From: Trichopria drosophilae
Taxonomy: Eukaryota; Arthropoda; Insecta; Hymenoptera; Diapriidae
Direction: 5' to 3'
NCBI GenBank assembly: GCA_030407085.1
Contig: CM059585.1
Location: 2,303,001 to 2,367,000, forward strand
DNA length: 64,000 bases
Each line of letters begins with the position of its first letter. Position 1 is the stretch's first letter. This document shows positions 13,004 through 24,574 of the stretch, piece after piece. The position numbers were made by a program, and so were the translations under genes. The notes beneath the pieces are model-generated. The model made no database searches. It was not told the origin of the DNA and saw only the letters and a program-made list of their open reading frames with translations.

Positions 13004-14817
13004 TTATTGAAAGATGGTACTGAGTTCGTCGTCATCTAGACTTTCCATTTCATCGATGTCATCTATGTCAATGTGAACGTTATCACAATTTCCGTTGCAG
13101 TGTTTACACATGACGGAACACATCAACCCTGCTTTCCGGCAACCACATGTCGAACGACATCCTTTCTTACATTGACAAGTTATGGTGGAAAGCAAATTAA
13201 GTGGCGCTGGATCACTTGTCGTTAACACCGGCATAAGTCCTGTCGTCGAGCGTTGAATCGGTGAAAGAAAAGATCGGGGTCTACTCGCGCTCATTATAGC
13301 ATGTGCGATACTGGTGCATTTGATTTTATATTTATCGATATCGCCGCGTTTTTTCGTCAAAATAACTTTATTTAAAAAAATGCTTAAAGATTCAGGAATA
13401 ACTGTCTCCACATCTTTCAAGAAGTTGTCTGTTGGCGGATAACATGAAAGGTCATGCGTTTGAGAACGAATGTCTTCCAAGACGATGGCTGCAGCTTCTT
13501 CGACGACACGCTTTCGTTCTTCTTGTTCATTACATTTTCTTTGCGTGTACCATGCATCTGTTAGTATTTTGTAGCCAGTATCGCGAAAACAGACAATTGG
13601 CGAAGAGTTACTGCCAATATAAGCAAAAATAATATCATCGCCATACTTTTTTACTAGCCTGTTTTTTACGGTGTCCGCTTTTGGGTGATATTCACATTTT
13701 ATTCCGTCCATTAAATCTTGTAAACGAAACTGGCAAGTTTCCGAGTTTTCTTCTAAATATGAAAAAATGAACTCCATTGCTTCATCAACTTGCGATGATG
13801 GCGGGACACCTCGAATTGAAGTTCGACCCGTTGGTGCTTGAAATTTCTTCATGCAAGAATTATGGTATCTTGCCTTAACGGAAACCAAATTCGGAACCTG
13901 TAATATAGATTTAAATATGATGTAATTAGAAAAATGTTTTAAAAATACTCTCTCTCGACAATATATTTATAGAAATAACATTTCATTAATTTAATTTTTA
14001 CGAAGTAAATAAAACGTTAATAAATTACAATTAACATGAAATTATTAATAAAATGAATAAAACATTATTTATAATAATAAATATAATAATTTTAATAATG
14101 TAATACGTGGGTGAAATAAATTCTATTAAGAATTATAATGAATTATTATTTATTGTTTTGAAATTAAAGTAATGAACTATTTACTTTTTTTCTCCAAATG
14201 TGAAATATAAATATAAATCTACATATTCTTATACTAACTTTTTTCGTATATAATAATTTCGAATAAATAATACAAATATTTTTAAAAATTATTGATAAAA
14301 TCTTTATTTAATTTTCAATGAATTTTAATTACATTTACAATAAATATCTTACCTGTTTCAAACGTTGTTCGATTTCCTTTGAAAAAGCATCCCCTCTCGT
14401 TTTCGCCAATTTCAGTACCGTGTCTTTAACTGAACATTTCGTCACCGTGAACACATTGTCCCGTTTATTAATCTCAAGTTTTTTTTGCTTACGAAGAAAT
14501 TCGGCAGTTATTTCATTTGCACATAAAAAACAATGAGTATTAAATGGAAACACTGGCGCTTGTGACCGCAACGATGCACGTGCTTCAGATCCACCGCGAC
14601 GTACATATGCGTCGATTGAACGTGCGTTATTGTACGTCTTTCGGCATGCATCGTGAACGGAGACGCACGTTTTATTTTTTAGAAATGCCACTTTTCCGTC
14701 ATTTCTTGTTTGGCTGGATTTACGGAATGTCTCTATTCCCTTCACTTTAACTTCTACGACATCTTCTAACAACAAATTGTCACAAACGAAACACTTTTCA
14801 ATTTCTTTCTCAGCCAT
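13004..14817 (-). CDS. Two-exon zinc-finger/CXC-domain protein, element-borne
   Basis: Exon 1 is 14817-14353 (155 codons from ATG) and exon 2 is 13897-13004. The donor CAG|GTAAGA, the acceptor TTACAG|GTT and phase 0 fit well, giving about 452 residues with no internal stop. The N-terminal part has two Cys clusters (EKCFVCDN, C9/C12; THCFLCANE) and HDACRK; after the junction comes YHNSCMKKF, all reminiscent of metal-binding modules. The C-terminus has a Tesmin/TSO1-type CXC motif (CQCKKGC, then CGCRKAGLMC, then CKHCNGNC) and an acidic tail rich in Asp. Such proteins recur in invertebrate genomes as repeat-associated ORFs. Its role is unknown; binding of the element's own ends is only an inference. 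The gene lies between ~460-bp inverted repeats and keeps an open frame and clean splice sites, which suggests a recent insertion. Confidence 0.75.
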
Positions 14818-15875
14818 AGCGTTGGCACGAACTCCGCTTATGGGAAAAGTACGTTACACTGACACACGAGGATGTATTATGGAATGTACACTGTTGCCGA
14901 AATAGTTCGGCGTTGCCAGATCAAATTTTGGCTACTCCAGTGTCATTAAGCGTTTCGGTGCCATACACAGCGGCACGCTCTATGTACAATAACTCGAGTA
15001 ATATGCTCTTAAAAAATCTGATATTGTGGAAATTACAAGTTAATATCAAGTAGATTGAGCTCCAGAATGCATAATGCAATCAGAATTTTTTAAATGTTCT
15101 TTTTTTAAACAAATTAATTGATGTAAAAACTATGTAAAATAAGTAACAAAAAAAATTCTATTTTTGCACTGCCGTATCTCATCCAATTTAATAAAAAAAA
15201 ATTTTTATCAAGGATCATTTTATAGGAAATTTAATAAGCTTTCACTTTGATTCAGTGCATTTTTTACGTAAATCTCATAGAAATCAAAATATTTTAACAA
15301 AACAGAAAAAATATCATTATTTTTAGCAATATACCGAAAAATGATCATTGTTTAATTGACTATAAATCAAGAATTTTTATATTTACACCCATTTTACACG
15401 ATAGGCCATTTAAATGTGACCCTAAACATGTAAAAAAAATGCAAGAAACATTTTTTATAACGACATAATGACCATTTATTTGAAGAATTACTCCGATTTC
15501 ATTAAACGCGTTAAAGAAATTAATACATGTTTAACGGCTATATATGAAAAATATTCAACCGTAGTGGGTCACAACAATTTTTTTTATGCTTGGGTTCATT
15601 AACAATTATAAAATACGTAATTACCAATATAAAAATTAGCCGCAAATATACGTTTTCATATATATATGTGATAAAATCGTGATTTTGACCAAATATGGTT
15701 ATATTTCAGAAGTAAATTTGATAATAAAAAAATTGTACTTAGTCTAAAATGTAGTAAATTTAATTACCTTTCGATTATGTCTGATGAGTTTTTATCGTAC
15801 AAGTCGTCGTTTCCGACTTAATACCGGAGGAACTCGAAAATTTGCATAAAAAGTTGTGAAAAAATTTGTTTAAAA
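14818..15875. other. 5' flank of the CXC gene, non-coding
   Basis: The first ~200 bp upstream of the ATG are less AT-rich and probably hold the promoter. The remaining ~850 bp up to the right inverted repeat are AT-rich, without a supported gene. Confidence 0.55.
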
Positions 15876-16335
15876 AGATTATATCTCGGGATGTATTGGT
15901 CGTAGGAGGTTCTAAAAAAAAGCAATTTCAAGATAAATGAATTACCTATCGATTTTATTTGAAGCATTTTTTGCCTAGTAGCCGTCGTCATAGTGTAATT
16001 TGTGCGTAAAGCGCGAAGAAATGTAAATTTCTCAAAAAGTAACAAAATGTCTCATTTTTAAAAAAATTCTATTTCTAGTTCTATTAATCGTACAAAGTTC
16101 ACTAAAAAATGAAAATGTGCAGAATTTTATCAGCTACAATTTTGTATACCACGTTAATTTTCGTAAAATGCATATTTTCAACGGTATTGTCGAAATTCTG
16201 ATAAAAATGCGATTTTTGTGACGTTTTTCCAATATGGCGGCCGTAGCCATGCAAAATTTTGTACGCAAAACATAAATTACTATTTTGTACATCGAGAAAT
16301 ACCATCTGACCAAGTTTCATTAATCCGGAGATTAG
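15876..16335. repeat. Right terminal inverted repeat of the CXC element
   Basis: Reverse complement of 12303-12765 with few differences, ending at AATCCGGAGATT. The open frames in both arms are mirror images of each other and are not genes. Confidence 0.9.
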
Positions 16336-17906
16336 GTAACATACATAGCTTGAAAATGTCAAAATATTATATGATTTTTCACCCAGGAAACACGAGTATA
16401 GATATAACTATCGGAAAACTTAACTGGCAGTTTGTAATTAAGCTGCATCATGATTATGAAACTGAACCTTATTTTATATGTTTTTAATTGCTACATTCAA
16501 ACTCAAATATTAAGTTGAAATCCTTCATTCGTATAATCTTGAAAGTATATAAATAGCTTGTATTTACAAAATCAACGCTAGTATATTATGCCCTAATAAA
16601 ATAGTATATATTAAAACATTTTATATAAAATAACGTGTAACAATATACATTCATATTTAAATTTTATATAATTGAAAAGAAAACTTTTTTTGAAACGGAT
16701 TTATAAATATATTACAAGAAGATTAAGTTAATAATACGATTAACAAGAAAATTGAAATATAAAAATAATGTTTCATACATGGAATTAATTGGTTTATTAG
16801 CTTCTCGTATGCTACTAAATAAGAGAACCGGCAATGTCGTAAAACATAATTATTTATTTGTTAATTGAAATGGGTTTAAAAATTAAGAAATATTTTAAGT
16901 AATACTTCATATTTCAATTTTTAAACTAACTATACAGATAGTGATCCGTACGAATTGTACAAATTTATAATTGTAGATAAAGCATTTGAAGCCTAGGTTC
17001 AGGGCCTGATCCGGGAGTGATAACGAAACCATTTTTAATATTGTAATGTGTAAACATAACGTATTTCTACCCAAGTCAAGATTTGGACCCTTATCATATT
17101 GTAAAGAATAGTCCGAACATTAACCATTGGCCTCAGCTACATATCCTCTACTTTTCCGCTACATTTTTAGCTACATCTTATTTCTACTTTACACTTGCAT
17201 AGTAGAATAAATTGTAGTTGTGTTGGTGACTATGAAATTCCGACAAGAGTCGTTGATTGAAATGTTCATGAAAGAAAATTAAATATTCTTTTACTTATAC
17301 ACACATAATACAAAAGTCTAAAATTGATAACATAGTTATCAACATTATTACATTCTCATTCATTACAGGCGTAATTACTTTCATATTTTCATAATGATGT
17401 ACTTTTCCTTCAGTAACTAGAATTATTCATTTACTTCTGATATTAATGCTCGAATATTACTTCTTCAATTAATGACGATTAATAGTAAATTATTAAACAA
17501 TGATTATTTTATTTAGAAATCTCTTTTTATTGGTATTATATCTCGACTAACAATTTTGATATAAACATTACATTCTGCATCGTGCCCATTTCTTTCCTGC
17601 ACATTAATAAGATTTATTGTTGAAGGTAAACATTGTTTAATATTGCAGACATAAGGAAACATGAGAAAATCATACTAAATCCATCGATATCATCACATAT
17701 AAAAAGAAATGTAATTTAGAATGTATGTTAATTATTTATAACAAATTAAAGAAACATTTTGTATTAAGATAAAAATTTGCACCGGACAAACAGACAGACA
17801 GACAAGAATACGAGTTGATAAAAACGTGGTAAAAAGAGCCAAAAATATAAACACTATAATATTCCTTTTATATATAAATGAATTCATAAGCCGCGCATTC
17901 TTTATA
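16336..17906. other. AT-rich intergenic DNA, no gene seen
   Basis: No recognisable coding or RNA gene. A short (CAGA)n run lies near 17788-17800. Several diffuse A/T-rich blocks give no boundary that I can support. Confidence 0.6.
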
Positions 17907-18261
17907 CACTGAGAGAAATCTTTTACTAATAGTTAATGTAAGCTAATTTCAAGGCTCTTACATTAAAAAATAAAAGTGTAAAACTATAAGTGTAACTGTA
18001 AAGTTAAAAACAACAGGTAACTTTGAGATGAAAAATACCAGCACTTTCCTACATGTCAATAATGTTATTGTATATTAACTCATATATTTTGATATACATA
18101 GAGTCAATCATGATCCCAACATTAATATTTAAAATTCTTATATTAACTATTATATATATACTTCCAAATCTTCTACTTATCGAAGCATACGAACTTTATG
18201 CAACAAAGGCAGAAAAGGGTTTCTAACCTATACGAAATGATAATAGTATATTATGTATCTA

Positions 18262-18365
18262 GTGCGTAAAGTGAACTTTTTTTAACGAGTGGGGCACGGC
18301 CGCTCGAGTTGAAAAAGTTTACGCACGAGATGCATACAATATTTTTTGCCAGGGCGTGCGTAAAG
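18262..18365. repeat. GTGCGTAAAG motif cluster, distal side of the recombinase gene
   Basis: Three copies: GTGCGTAAAG at 18262, TTTACGCAC at 18318-18326 (inverted) and GTGCGTAAAG at 18356-18365. The same motif is massed at 26326-27328, on the other side of the tyrosine-recombinase gene. The flanking string AAAGTGAACTTTTTTT near 18268 is mirrored near 27276-27290. Confidence 0.7.
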
Positions 18366-18851
18366 TTCGGCACTGACGATCAAATACAATAATAAAACTA
18401 ATTATTTAAATATGTCTTCCAAACCTCACCATTCTTTCCTATTTATAGCATATTATATTAATAAATAACATTGGAAAAAGTCAAAATATTATATAGTGTA
18501 ATTGAGAGGAAGGTGGTGGGTCGGGGAAGAGGGGAGGGGCAAGCCCCCCCCCCCGATACAAAGGTAATTATGATTTTTAAAAAACAGAAAAACTGAAAAA
18601 ACTTGTTTATGAACCAAATTTTTTATTTTACATAAACGTAGAAAAGTGATATATTACAATCTAGCGTAATAGTCCAACAAAAATTTTCTGCAATAAATAA
18701 ACTATTAACTCGTAAACTGAAATAAGTGTTTAAATGCATACAAATACGAATATATTAGTTTAGTTGTAGAAATATTAATATCAACAAAAGATGATAATAT
18801 CAAATAAGTATTAGCGAGAAAATCACTCTAGTAAGTATTAACTTGGGTTTT
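18366..18851. other. AT-rich DNA with a G4 motif, downstream of the recombinase gene
   Basis: No gene seen. This is the 3' flank of the tyrosine-recombinase gene, whose predicted stop is at 18854-18852. It contains a G-rich patch (18505-18540) followed by a run of Cs. Confidence 0.55.
18518..18539 (+). other. G-quadruplex-type motif
   Basis: GGGTCGGGGAAGAGGGGAGG then GG: four G-runs of 3-4 with loops of 1-4 bases, followed at once by a C-run near 18544-18554. It is an isolated GC island in AT-rich sequence; a function is not shown. Confidence 0.7.
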
Positions 18852-18958
18852 TCACTGAAGTACGCAGTTATTAAGGGGCTAGTCCAGTGGTTTCTTTAGG
18901 TTTAGAAAATAATTTTTATTTCATGATGGAGACTTTTAATCCATACGGAATTGACAAT

Positions 18959-20469
18959 ATGGCGTTCACGAGTAAAGACGCGCGAGATGTACCTCCGGAT
19001 TATTTGAACCACATTTGCCACCCTAATAGAAAAATCGGAATAGTAACGTGCATAATTTGTGACAACGGATTTTGTAAATCGGAGTTTGTGAGAAAAGTGA
19101 AGGATGGACAAGGTTTTTTCATCTCCAGACACATCGTTGTTTGCCCAGTGCACCTTAACATAACTTTCGAGGACTCTCAGCCACGTGATATAAACGCTTC
19201 GGTTGATGTGGAAATAGTAAATGCGCACAGAAAACTACTTATTATAGAAAAACATTTAGAAAATATTAAAAATGGACAAAACTTAATACAAGAGATGGTG
19301 AACGATGGAATGGAGTTTGAAGATCGAAACGAGGAAGAAGAAACTGCATCTGTGATATCATACATGAGTGAAAAGTCTGAAAATTCAAGCAGAGAAAATC
19401 TTTAAAAAAAACGTAAATTTGAACATAGTGAAGAATGTGTAAAATGTAGTGATAATATGAAAGAGTTAAGCTATGAAAAAAGAATAAATAGTGAGTTAAA
19501 GGAGCAAATTATCGAGTTACGTGAGCATAATTCTGAGTTGAGGGATCATAATAAATTTTTAAGAAACAACGTGGAAGGAAAAGAAGATTATGACGCGGTA
19601 CTCGCTGAAAATAAAAAATTATTAATTGAGAAAACCGAAAATTTAAACAAATTATTGGCGACACAAGAAATGAAGAAAACATCATACTCAGAAATACTGC
19701 AAACCACACCGCAAAAAAGCACAGTTGCTCCTCTTATTATAAGGGTAAGAGAAAAAACAGACAAGTCTTCAAGTGAAAAGATTAAAAAAATAATTTTAGA
19801 AAATGAAGTAAAAGTTGATTTAATAGATAATAACAAAGGGAAAATAGTTATAAAAAGCCCAAATTCAGATGACCTAAACAAAATCTGTAAGGAAATTGAT
19901 TCACAATTATCTAATAAAGTAAAAGCTGAAATTGAGAAATTACATAATCCTCGAATTAAAGTTGTTGGTATCAAGACAGAATTTACGAGAGAAAAACTAT
20001 TGCAAGATATTATGATAAGAAATAATATCGTAAACAACGAAGAGCTGTCTATTGTACACACCTACAATAATAACAATCTAACCACAGCAATTATGGAAGT
20101 GACCCAGCAACTATATAAACAAATAATGAAAACAAATAAATTATACATAGGATGGCAACGGTGTATAGTTTTCGATGATTTTAATTTAAATTTATGTAAT
20201 AAATGTTGTGGGTATAATCACAATGCCAAAAAATGCAGAAACGATGACAAAAATGTATGCGATGTGCAGGCAATCACAAAGCAGAAGATTGTAAAAAAAG
20301 TAAAGAAGACTCATTTTCATGTGTAAATTGCATCAATGCGAATAAGTATTACAAAACGGACAGGAAAACAGATCACAGGGCTAATGATTTCTTGCATTGT
20401 GAATCTTATAAAAATAAACTACTAAGGACTAAAAAAGCCATAGATTATCCTCCTGATATGAGGCCGTAA
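18959..20469 (+). pseudogene. LINE family A ORF1 (zinc-finger, coiled-coil, zinc-knuckle protein)
   Basis: ORF1 of a LINE binds element RNA. The start MAFTSKDARDVPPD is conserved in copy 1. Residues ~18-70 hold spaced Cys/His (HICHPNRKIGIVTC ... CPVH), resembling a PHD-like finger. A TAA at 19403-19405 follows, but the same frame continues as KKRKFEHSEECVKC and then a Leu/Glu/Lys-rich coiled coil (19457-19660). An RRM-like segment holds KGKIVIKSPN, and zinc knuckles follow (CNKCCGYNHNAKKC; CMRCAGNHKAEDC; CVNCINAN). A frameshift near 20250 separates the first knuckle from the later ones. So there is one stop and one frameshift over about 500 codons. Confidence 0.8.
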
Positions 20470-20569
20470 TGATCGTATCTTATAAATTTTATAACTTTAT
20501 AATACTTTTTATTAAATAAAAATAGCAAACTTTTTAGATAACTTTAATCAGATTGAATTCAACTGTAAT

Positions 20570-23455
20570 ATGGTCAAGTCGAGAACTACCTTAAAACACC
20601 TTATCAATAAGAATACTAGTTTTTCGCTGATGCACATTAATATAAGAAGCCTTGATAAAAACTTTGAAGAATTGGAGATTTTAGTACACGAATTGAAAGA
20701 AGTCGATATAATTATCTGTACTGAAACATGGAAATTACGAAACCTTAGTCTATACAACATTCACGGATACGTCTCTTACTATAATGATGGAATCCTTAAC
20801 CAAAATGATGGCGTCGTGATCTACGTGAGGAATGAAATCCTTCATACCACGGAAACGATAAAAATAGGAGAAACATCAGTTATTAAACTGAATTTTAATA
20901 TAGAAAGCCGCAAAATTTTGTTAACAGCAGTATATCGTTCACCCTCTTTATGCCCAGTGAATTTCATACAGCAGTTGAAGCAATACCTGGAAACGTTCGA
21001 CTTGACTGAAAGTGACCACATACTAATAGGAGACTTAAACATCGATATTCTTAAAGAAGAAGACGTCCCGCAAGACTATCTGAATACAATACAGGAATTC
21101 GGTTTTATCCCAACCATAAACAAACCTACCCGTGTAACAAATGAAACCAGCAGTTGTATTGATCATATTTTCTTAAAAACTGATTCCTTACAGAATTATA
21201 AGGAATCACTAATCTTAAATACCGACATTACAGACCACTATCCAATTTTTCTTCTGTCGAAGCTCAATAAGAATCGTAAACCAGATGCTGAAAAAAAACA
21301 GGTAACAAGAATTAATTATAAAAAAGTATTGCACCTTTCGGGGTTACTATCCTGGGATGGTGTTTATCAAACTACCGACTCGAACAGCTGCTGCAAACTT
21401 TTGATAGAAAATATCAAAAAGATTCAATTCAAAGCTACTGAAAACATCAAACGCAGAGATAATAATAGATCAATATGGATTACTCCGGGTCTTATGAAAT
21501 CGATTCAGACGAGAGAACAATTAAGAAGAAAGATGGCAAAAGATAAATCTAGAGAAGCAATTGGAAATTACAAAAGATACCGAAATTACTTAAACGCACT
21601 TTTAAAGAAGACAAAAAATAAGTATTATATCAATCAAGTAAGGCAGCACAAAAATGATCCTAAATCGATATGGAACTTAGTGAATGACCTAAACAAGAAG
21701 GAAACGAAAAGAACTGACCCTGCTGAAATTGTTCAGTCAAATGGAAATGTAATAACAACAAACCAAGACATCGCAAATGAACTAAATAATTTCTTTGCGG
21801 ATGTGGGCAAAAAATTGGCAGAGAAAATTCCCAGCACAAATAGAAAGTTTTCAAGCAGAAACATCCCTGAAACTTTCTTCCTAAATCCGGTAAATGATAC
21901 GGAAGTCATCAAGGAGATTGCAGCGTTGCAAGTAAATAAGGCTCCAGGCCCAGACGGTATATCAGCGAAACTGTTGAAATCCATGGGGTACAGTATTGTA
22001 AAACCCATCACCCACCTAATAAATTGCATATTTGAAAGTGGTACAGTACCGGATGATTTTAAAACAGCAGTAATTAGACCAATTTTTAAGGCTGGTGATT
22101 GTCGGATTATCAACAATTACAGACCCATTTCACTAATATCTAACTTAGCAAAGATCTTCGAAAAATGTTTAAAGCACAGAATGGTCAACTTTATATCAAA
22201 ACATAAAATTATAAGTAAAGCGCAATTTGGTTTCCAAGAGGGTCTTTCAACATCTGACGTTTTAGCTGAGCTCTCGAAAACGCTACATAAAAATCTGGAT
22301 ATCGCCAAGCCAACACTAGCGATCTTCATAGATCTGGCAAAAGCGTTCGATACACTGAATCATGACAGACTAATTGAGAAATTGGAAAATTTAGGTTTCA
22401 GAGGCCTCAGTAGCATATTAATAACCAGCTACTTGACGAACAGAAAACACGCGGTAAAATGTGGAAAAAATTTAAGTGATTATCGGGTAGTCAAATGTGG
22501 TGTTCCACAAGGTACGATTCTTGGTCCAATCCTTTTCATTATGTACATAAACGACCTTTATTCAATAGATGCAAAAGGCTCAATTTTATCATTCGCTGAC
22601 GATACGGTTGTGGTATTCGAGGCAAATTCGTGGCCTGAACTAATGAGAGTTGCCTCAAACGGCCTCAGTAAAATTAAACAATGGTTTAATTATAATTCAC
22701 TTACGGTAAATGTGGACAAAACGAAATACATGCCATTTGGCTGCTATAGTGATAGTATTCCTGCGAATCTGGCGAAATTATAAATTACACATGGAGAAAT
22801 CCAAGAAAGTATCGAAAGGACTGACAGTATTAAATATTTAGGTATAATTGTAGACTCTAAACTGAGATGGGATATGCATGTAGCTGCACTCCTTAAAAAA
22901 CTAAGACCTCTCCAATACTTATTTAGAAGATTGCGTGATTTCCTACACAAGAAATCACTTTTCCAAATATATCACGGCTTATTTCAATCCATACTACGAT
23001 ACGGAATCATCATGTGGGGCGGAGCCTATGATAATGTTATGAGGAAAATCGCAATAATTCAAAAAGCCACCTTGACGATTATCATGAATAAAAAGAGAGA
23101 TTATTATTCTCAGAAATTGTTTGAAGAAAGTAGAGTCTACGACGTAAGAAAAATTGCATACTATACCGCAACAACTCAGGTGTACAAAGAAAAAGAATCC
23201 CTAAAAATTGTTGGGAAAACTAGAAGTGCTGGAAAATTTACAATACAAGTCCCCAGAAGAAAATCGGAAATCGGAAGGAAGTGCTACGACTACATCGGTG
23301 CACTGTGTTTCAATTCCATCCCAACAAATATTAAAATAGTGAAGGAAGAAAGAAGATTTAAGTTTTTTCTGAAAAAATGGATTGAAGACAAAAATAGTTG
23401 CAACATCGCAAGCAATTTTAGTGATAATTATATATATAATCGTACACTCCTGTAG
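20570..23455 (+). pseudogene. LINE family A ORF2: endonuclease-reverse transcriptase, one stop
   Basis: About 960 codons. The N-terminal AP endonuclease shows MHINIRSLDKN, TETW, AVYRSPS, IGDLNID, SSCIDHIF and TDHYPIF. The reverse transcriptase shows NKAPGPDGI, NNYRPISLISNLAKIFEK, QFGFQEG, FIDLAKAFDT, CGVPQGTILGP and the catalytic FADDT, then KYLGIIVDSKLRW and a C-terminal region with no RNase H. A single in-frame TAA at 22781-22783 separates the palm from the thumb; the same frame then runs on to 23455. The endonuclease-RT order and the RT motifs fit the CR1/L2/Daphne side of the non-LTR tree. The first ATG at 20570 is 100 bp after ORF1. Disabled only by that stop as far as I can see. Confidence 0.85.
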
Positions 23456-23790
23456 GTTACAGCTAGCGCTTAGTTAATGATTGTTATTGTTGAAGATCTA
23501 TTGTGCGCTTCAAAAGCGATTGTTAATTTTAAATTTCAAATTTTAATGTTTAAATTTTATTTGTTAGTTTTAGTTATTTAGTATAATTATAAGCTAGGTT
23601 AAGCCAATTCAGAGTCACACACAAGTACACACTGTTAGTACTTATGTGACAGTGCATAATCAAGATAAAATGAGTGTCTACGTGTAAATATTATAATTCT
23701 TATAAACGGAAAATTATTAAGATAATTATATTTCAATATCTAATGTATTATGCTTCTGAAATAAAACTTATAACTTATACACATCTTTTC

Positions 23791-24574
23791 GCACTTTGAA
23801 ACTGACATATTTTAGTGGCAAAAAAAAATGTTGTATATATATATATATATACATGTCATACTTTCTCCGCTGTAGCTGCGTGAAGTTGATCCGATCTTAA
23901 ACCGGCATTCGAGATATCTCGGGTCTGAATCATTTGAAATAAAAAAATCAACATTTTTCATAAAATATAAGTTAGTAGCTATGCTGTGAACTAGAATAAA
24001 CATTGTACGGTGAAAAATAACGACGTGGTTAACTTTTGAATTTTTAAGCGTGTTTTTTGCAACTTCAATTGTTTATAAAATTGCTGAATATTAATAAAAA
24101 ATTAAGATTCTAGTTCAGATGATAGCCAGACACGAGTAGAACATCCCCTTAAAATTTCAGCGCGATCGGATGAGTAGTTTTATTTTAATCTTGAATGCCA
24201 GCTCAAAAAATACTGTTTCGAGAAAAACGCGTTTAAAGTTTTAGGTCTGAAATAGTGACTAAAAAGCAACTTACCTTAATCAGCAATGCCAGGACCGTAG
24301 AATCCAATGAAGACATTGAAAATCTTACTAAACGAAAACAAAACAAAATAGCATGCATGCCTAAACAGGACCCAGCATGATAACAGGACAGAGCACGCGG
24401 CGAGTACGTAAGTACGGCGTTTTTGATATTTCAACTTTTTATTCGGATTCTGAGTAATTTTCGAAACAAAATCATTTCTAGCCACTTTCAGCGTATTTCT
24501 GAATGTATATTCTATACAAAAATCATGTTTAAAAAAAAACGATTTTTTGATGAAAAACCCACTGGACTAGCCCC
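23791..24574. other. Remainder of the TTAA-flanked MITE
   Basis: Non-coding. It starts with a (TA)n tract near 23833-23852 and ends with the 16-bp inverted terminus. No transposase remnant. The 69-codon frame here is not conserved with anything that I recognise. Confidence 0.6.

Larger units (their letters stand above)
12303..16335. mobile_element. 4.0-kb element: ~460-bp TIRs around a CXC-protein gene
   Basis: Left (12303-12765) and right (15876-16335) ends are near-identical reverse complements. They enclose about 3.1 kb with one two-exon gene on the minus strand (13004-14817). Outermost shared string: AATCTCCGGATT. No known transposase motif (DDE, Tyr recombinase or RT) is seen. The arrangement looks like a DNA transposon or a non-autonomous relative carrying one gene. 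No clear target duplication flanks the arms, so inverted segmental duplication is an alternative. Confidence 0.7.
18900..23790 (+). mobile_element. Nearly complete LINE family A, copy 2 (CR1/L2-like)
   Basis: Order: ORF1 (18959-20469), short spacer, ORF2 with endonuclease and reverse transcriptase (20570-23455), 3' untranslated region, and an A-rich end with repeated CTTATAA units near 23767-23780. The 5' end must lie between 18891 and 18958; the 3' end lies near 23790. It is the best copy of a family that also left pieces at 9988-12160, 32886-33180, 35893-36219 plus 44629-45295, and perhaps 48860-49262. Each ORF is interrupted once or twice, so it is recent but not autonomous. Confidence 0.85.
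18875..24574. mobile_element. TTAA-flanked element (Kolobok/piggyBac-type ends)
   Basis: The ends are a perfect 16-bp inverted repeat, GGGGCTAGTCCAGTGG at 18875 and its complement at 24559-24574. Both are directly flanked by TTAA (18871-18874 and 24575-24578). TTAA duplications are typical of piggyBac and Kolobok superfamilies; the G-rich terminus fits Kolobok better. Removing the LINE that lies near its left end leaves only ~800 bp, without a transposase, so this was a MITE. It landed inside the last codons of the tyrosine-recombinase gene. Confidence 0.85.

Noticed and set aside
16102..16362. 86-codon frame also present at 12284-12535
   Set aside because: The same peptide appears because the two terminal inverted repeats are copies of each other; there is no sign of selection or a domain.
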